A stretch of 22,330 nt of DNA from an uncultured Christensenella sp. (lineage in GTDB: Bacteria > Bacillota > Clostridia > Christensenellales > Pumilibacteraceae), in the NCBI GenBank assembly GCA_910585055.1, contig CAJUBY010000006.1, forward strand, positions 44,649 through 66,978, in the 5' to 3' direction. The notes beneath the pieces were generated by a model that had not been told where the DNA came from, did not search any database, and worked only from the letters and a program-made list of their open reading frames with translations. Shown piece by piece: positions 21,479-22,330 of this stretch. Both the position numbers and the translations under genes were made by a program. Position 1 is the stretch's first letter, and every line of letters begins with the position of its first letter.

Positions 21479-21592
21479 GATACGAGGTAGACAATTTAGC
21501 GCCATCTACACACCTTCATGGTCAAAAGAGATGCAGGGACGGGCGCACCTGCCGTATCGCCAAGAGAACGGTATATAAACCGTTCTCTTTTT
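21479..21592 (+). ncRNA. Structured small RNA 1: three-way junction with potential kissing loops
   Basis: About 114 bases with no plausible reading frame, with their own promoter and terminator. Stem P1 is GATACG (21479-21484) / CGTATC (21553-21558). Hairpin P2 is GTAGA (21487-21491) / TCTAC (21505-21509). Hairpin P3 is GCAGG (21533-21537) / CCTGC (21548-21552), directly stacked on P1. The two loops contain GCGCC (21499-21503) and GGCGC (21542-21546), able to form five consecutive G:C pairs, a loop-loop contact like that of purine riboswitches, although the known purine core sequence is absent. A strong terminator hairpin forms the 3' end. It does not lead into a gene, so it is more likely an independent RNA than a riboswitch. 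No known family was recognised. Confidence 0.6.
21562..21592 (+). terminator. Strong terminator of small RNA 1
   Basis: A perfect 11-bp stem AAGAGAACGGT (21562-21572) / ACCGTTCTCTT (21579-21589) has a six-base loop ATATAA and a T-run to 21592. It also ends any transcript coming through from the late operon. Confidence 0.92.
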
Positions 21593-21681
21593 GATAGGTC
21601 AAACACTATATTTGCCAATAAATGTTTTTAGAGCAATAATGATAACCTTGCTTTACTTTCATCAATGAAGAAAAAGGCAAC

Positions 21682-21769
21682 AAAAAAAGCATTTGTGGAG
21701 GGACAGCCTATCCCCTCATCGAACTTAATCGGCAGTCGTGGCTGATTTTCTACCTTTCACAAATGCTTT
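21682..21769 (-). ncRNA. Structured small RNA 2 with end-to-end stem and pseudoknot
   Basis: On the minus strand a transcript from 21769 begins AAAGCATTTGTG, which pairs perfectly over 12 bp with its 3' end CACAAATGCTTT (minus strand, 21697-21686) and is followed by a run of seven U (21688-21682, its first three in the stem). Inside, GAGGG (21717-21713) / CCCTC (21702-21698) forms a hairpin whose loop holds GGCTG (21708-21704), complementary to the upstream CAGCC (21744-21740), an H-type pseudoknot. The RNA is about 88 bases and has its own promoter. It contains no plausible frame. The two-ended stem recalls 6S-like, retron or phage packaging RNAs, but no partner gene for those is present. 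Function unknown. Termination is plausible but atypical because the closing stem has a long interior. Confidence 0.58.
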
Positions 21770-21775
21770 AATATT

Positions 21776-21804
21776 AGTATACGCTATTATTACTCAAAAG
21801 TCAA
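21776..21804 (-). promoter_or_regulatory. Promoter of small RNA 2 (TTGACT-17-TATACT)
   Basis: On the minus strand TTGACT (21804-21799), a 17-base spacer and TATACT (21781-21776) are followed by a predicted start at 21769, exactly the first base of the 12-bp terminal stem of RNA 2. The -10 hexamer is the same as in the promoter of RNA 1. Confidence 0.78.
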
Positions 21805-21917
21805 TATTATTTTATAAAAACTTTAATATAATTGCTTTTATGGATTGGCTTGAACATGTAGTACATAACAAAACGATCTGCCTTTATGCAAATTCCATAT
21901 GGCTTAATATGACGTGA
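21805..21917. other. Noncoding gap between small RNA 2 and the Spo0A-like gene
   Basis: This A/T-rich stretch holds no supported gene. A 25-codon + frame from ATG 21840 has no ribosome site. TATAAT occurs at 21827-21832 on + but lacks a -35. No terminator was found after the stop of the Spo0A-like gene, so its transcript may run into the small RNA 2 promoter region. Confidence 0.6.
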
Positions 21918-22259
21918 TTATTTTAACAATAATGCCAGGTGAGATATTACAAGACTGTTTCGAATATCCGATAGAGGAATTTCTACTCCTGTCATGGCAG
22001 ATAAATTATCCGGTAAGTCATTGGTGCCCTTTATAGCATAATCGATGCTGCGTATGATACTTTTTGTTTGGCGTGATGTTTCATCGGCTATCTTGCTATA
22101 TATGTCGGTCACTTTATGAATGCCTTTAGCATACATGACCACCGCTTCGGTCAAATAATCGTAACCGTTAAGACACGGAGCAATTCCGCATCGTTTGACC
22201 AGCGTAGAAGCCTTATCGATCATGTCGTAGTCGTTTCTGTTTGTCTGATTGTTTTCCAT
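21918..22259 (-). CDS. Spo0A C-terminal-domain-like DNA-binding protein
   Basis: The 113-residue protein starts at the ATG 22259-22257, with AAGGAG on the minus strand (22275-22270) 10 bases ahead. Residues about 20-112 follow the order of the Spo0A DNA-binding domain: LVKRCGIAPCLNGYDYLTEA corresponds to 'iH.iGvPAHiKGY.YLREA', VTDIYSKIADETSRQTKSII to 'ItK.LYPDIAKk..TtaSrVeRAI', then DYAIKGT, and a final segment at the place of the Spo0A C-terminal helices. There is no receiver domain, so phosphorylation control is absent. It could bind 0A-box-like sites, compete with host Spo0A or regulate phage genes; which of these is unknown. It is transcribed away from the right edge and toward the small RNAs. 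The family call is reasonably firm, the role is inference. Confidence 0.72.
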   Translation of the reverse strand: MENNQTNRNDYDMIDKASTLVKRCGIAPCLNGYDYLTEAVVMYAKGIHKVTDIYSKIADETSRQTKSIIRSIDYAIKGTNDLPDNLSAMTGVEIPLSDIRNSLVISHLALLLK

Positions 22260-22330
22260 TGTATCTATTCTCCTTGGTGGAATTTATTGCGATTTATCTA
22301 AAATTCAGTCACTAAAGAAGTTTCATTTTA

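Noticed and set aside
21479..21558. tRNA gene
   Set aside because: No acceptor stem of seven pairs, T-loop (TTCRA) or anticodon arm could be placed.
21479..21592. Known purine riboswitch
   Set aside because: The three-way junction and kissing loops look alike, but the conserved purine-binding core sequences are missing and no downstream gene follows in that direction.
21682..21769. Retron msr-msd or transposon end
   Set aside because: The inverted terminal stem suits a retron or mobile element, but no reverse transcriptase or transposase gene lies nearby and no target duplication was found. A promoter that starts exactly at the stem favours an RNA gene.
21840..21917. 25-codon + frame from ATG 21840
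   Set aside because: No ribosome site and no match to any known peptide. A TATAAT lies upstream but has no -35.

Overview
The window is about 22 kb of a tailed-phage genome or prophage from a Firmicutes-type host. The supporting signs are strong AGGAG-type ribosome binding sites, sigma-A-like promoters, a PBSX-type terminase and SPP1-like portal order, a BppU-like receptor-binding protein, and a reverse-strand gene whose product matches the DNA-binding domain of the sporulation regulator Spo0A. TAA, TAG and TGA all serve as stops, so the code is standard. No integrase, repressor, replication gene, tRNA or endolysin is visible, and the first gene is cut by the left edge.

Layout. (1) 1-2793: small accessory/early genes, tightly packed on +: a pentapeptide-repeat protein built on 15-bp DNA repeats, an ASCH-domain protein, a DUF3268-type zinc-finger protein, a GIY-YIG nuclease, a small coiled-coil protein and a sigma-region-4/DUF1492-like regulator. 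(2) 2794-3235: a control region with a consensus promoter lying between the arms of an 11-bp inverted repeat, one small basic gene and a strong terminator. (3) 3236-12300: packaging and head/connector genes: small and large terminase, portal, minor capsid protein 2, scaffold candidate, major capsid protein with an Ig/PEGA-like C-terminus, three connector/completion proteins and two proteins that may be all there is of the tail tube. (4) 12317-12727: a reverse-strand two-TM membrane protein (moron) with its own promoter and a shared terminator. (5) 12775-18960: tail-tip/hub protein, receptor-binding protein and small accessory proteins. (6) 18973-21465: three membrane proteins (lysis/holin candidates) and a free-standing PBECR-like nuclease toxin candidate. 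(7) 21443-22259: two small-RNA gene candidates transcribed toward each other, then the reverse-strand Spo0A_C-like protein.

How it fits together. The regulator at 2365-2793 sits directly before the promoter/inverted-repeat region and is the natural candidate to control late expression. Several intrinsic terminators lie between structural genes that must be co-expressed, which suggests antitermination or graded read-through. No recognisable tape-measure or major tail tube gene lies between the connector genes and the tail tip, so the tail is probably very short or built in an unusual way.

The most unusual part is the right end. RNA 1 (+) has its own promoter, a three-way junction with a potential five-G:C loop-loop contact, and a strong terminator. 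RNA 2 (-) has its own promoter, a 12-bp end-to-end stem, an internal pseudoknot and a U-run. In both, the predicted transcription start falls on or next to the first base of the closing stem. Their function is unknown. All assignments come from reading motifs by eye; no database search was run.
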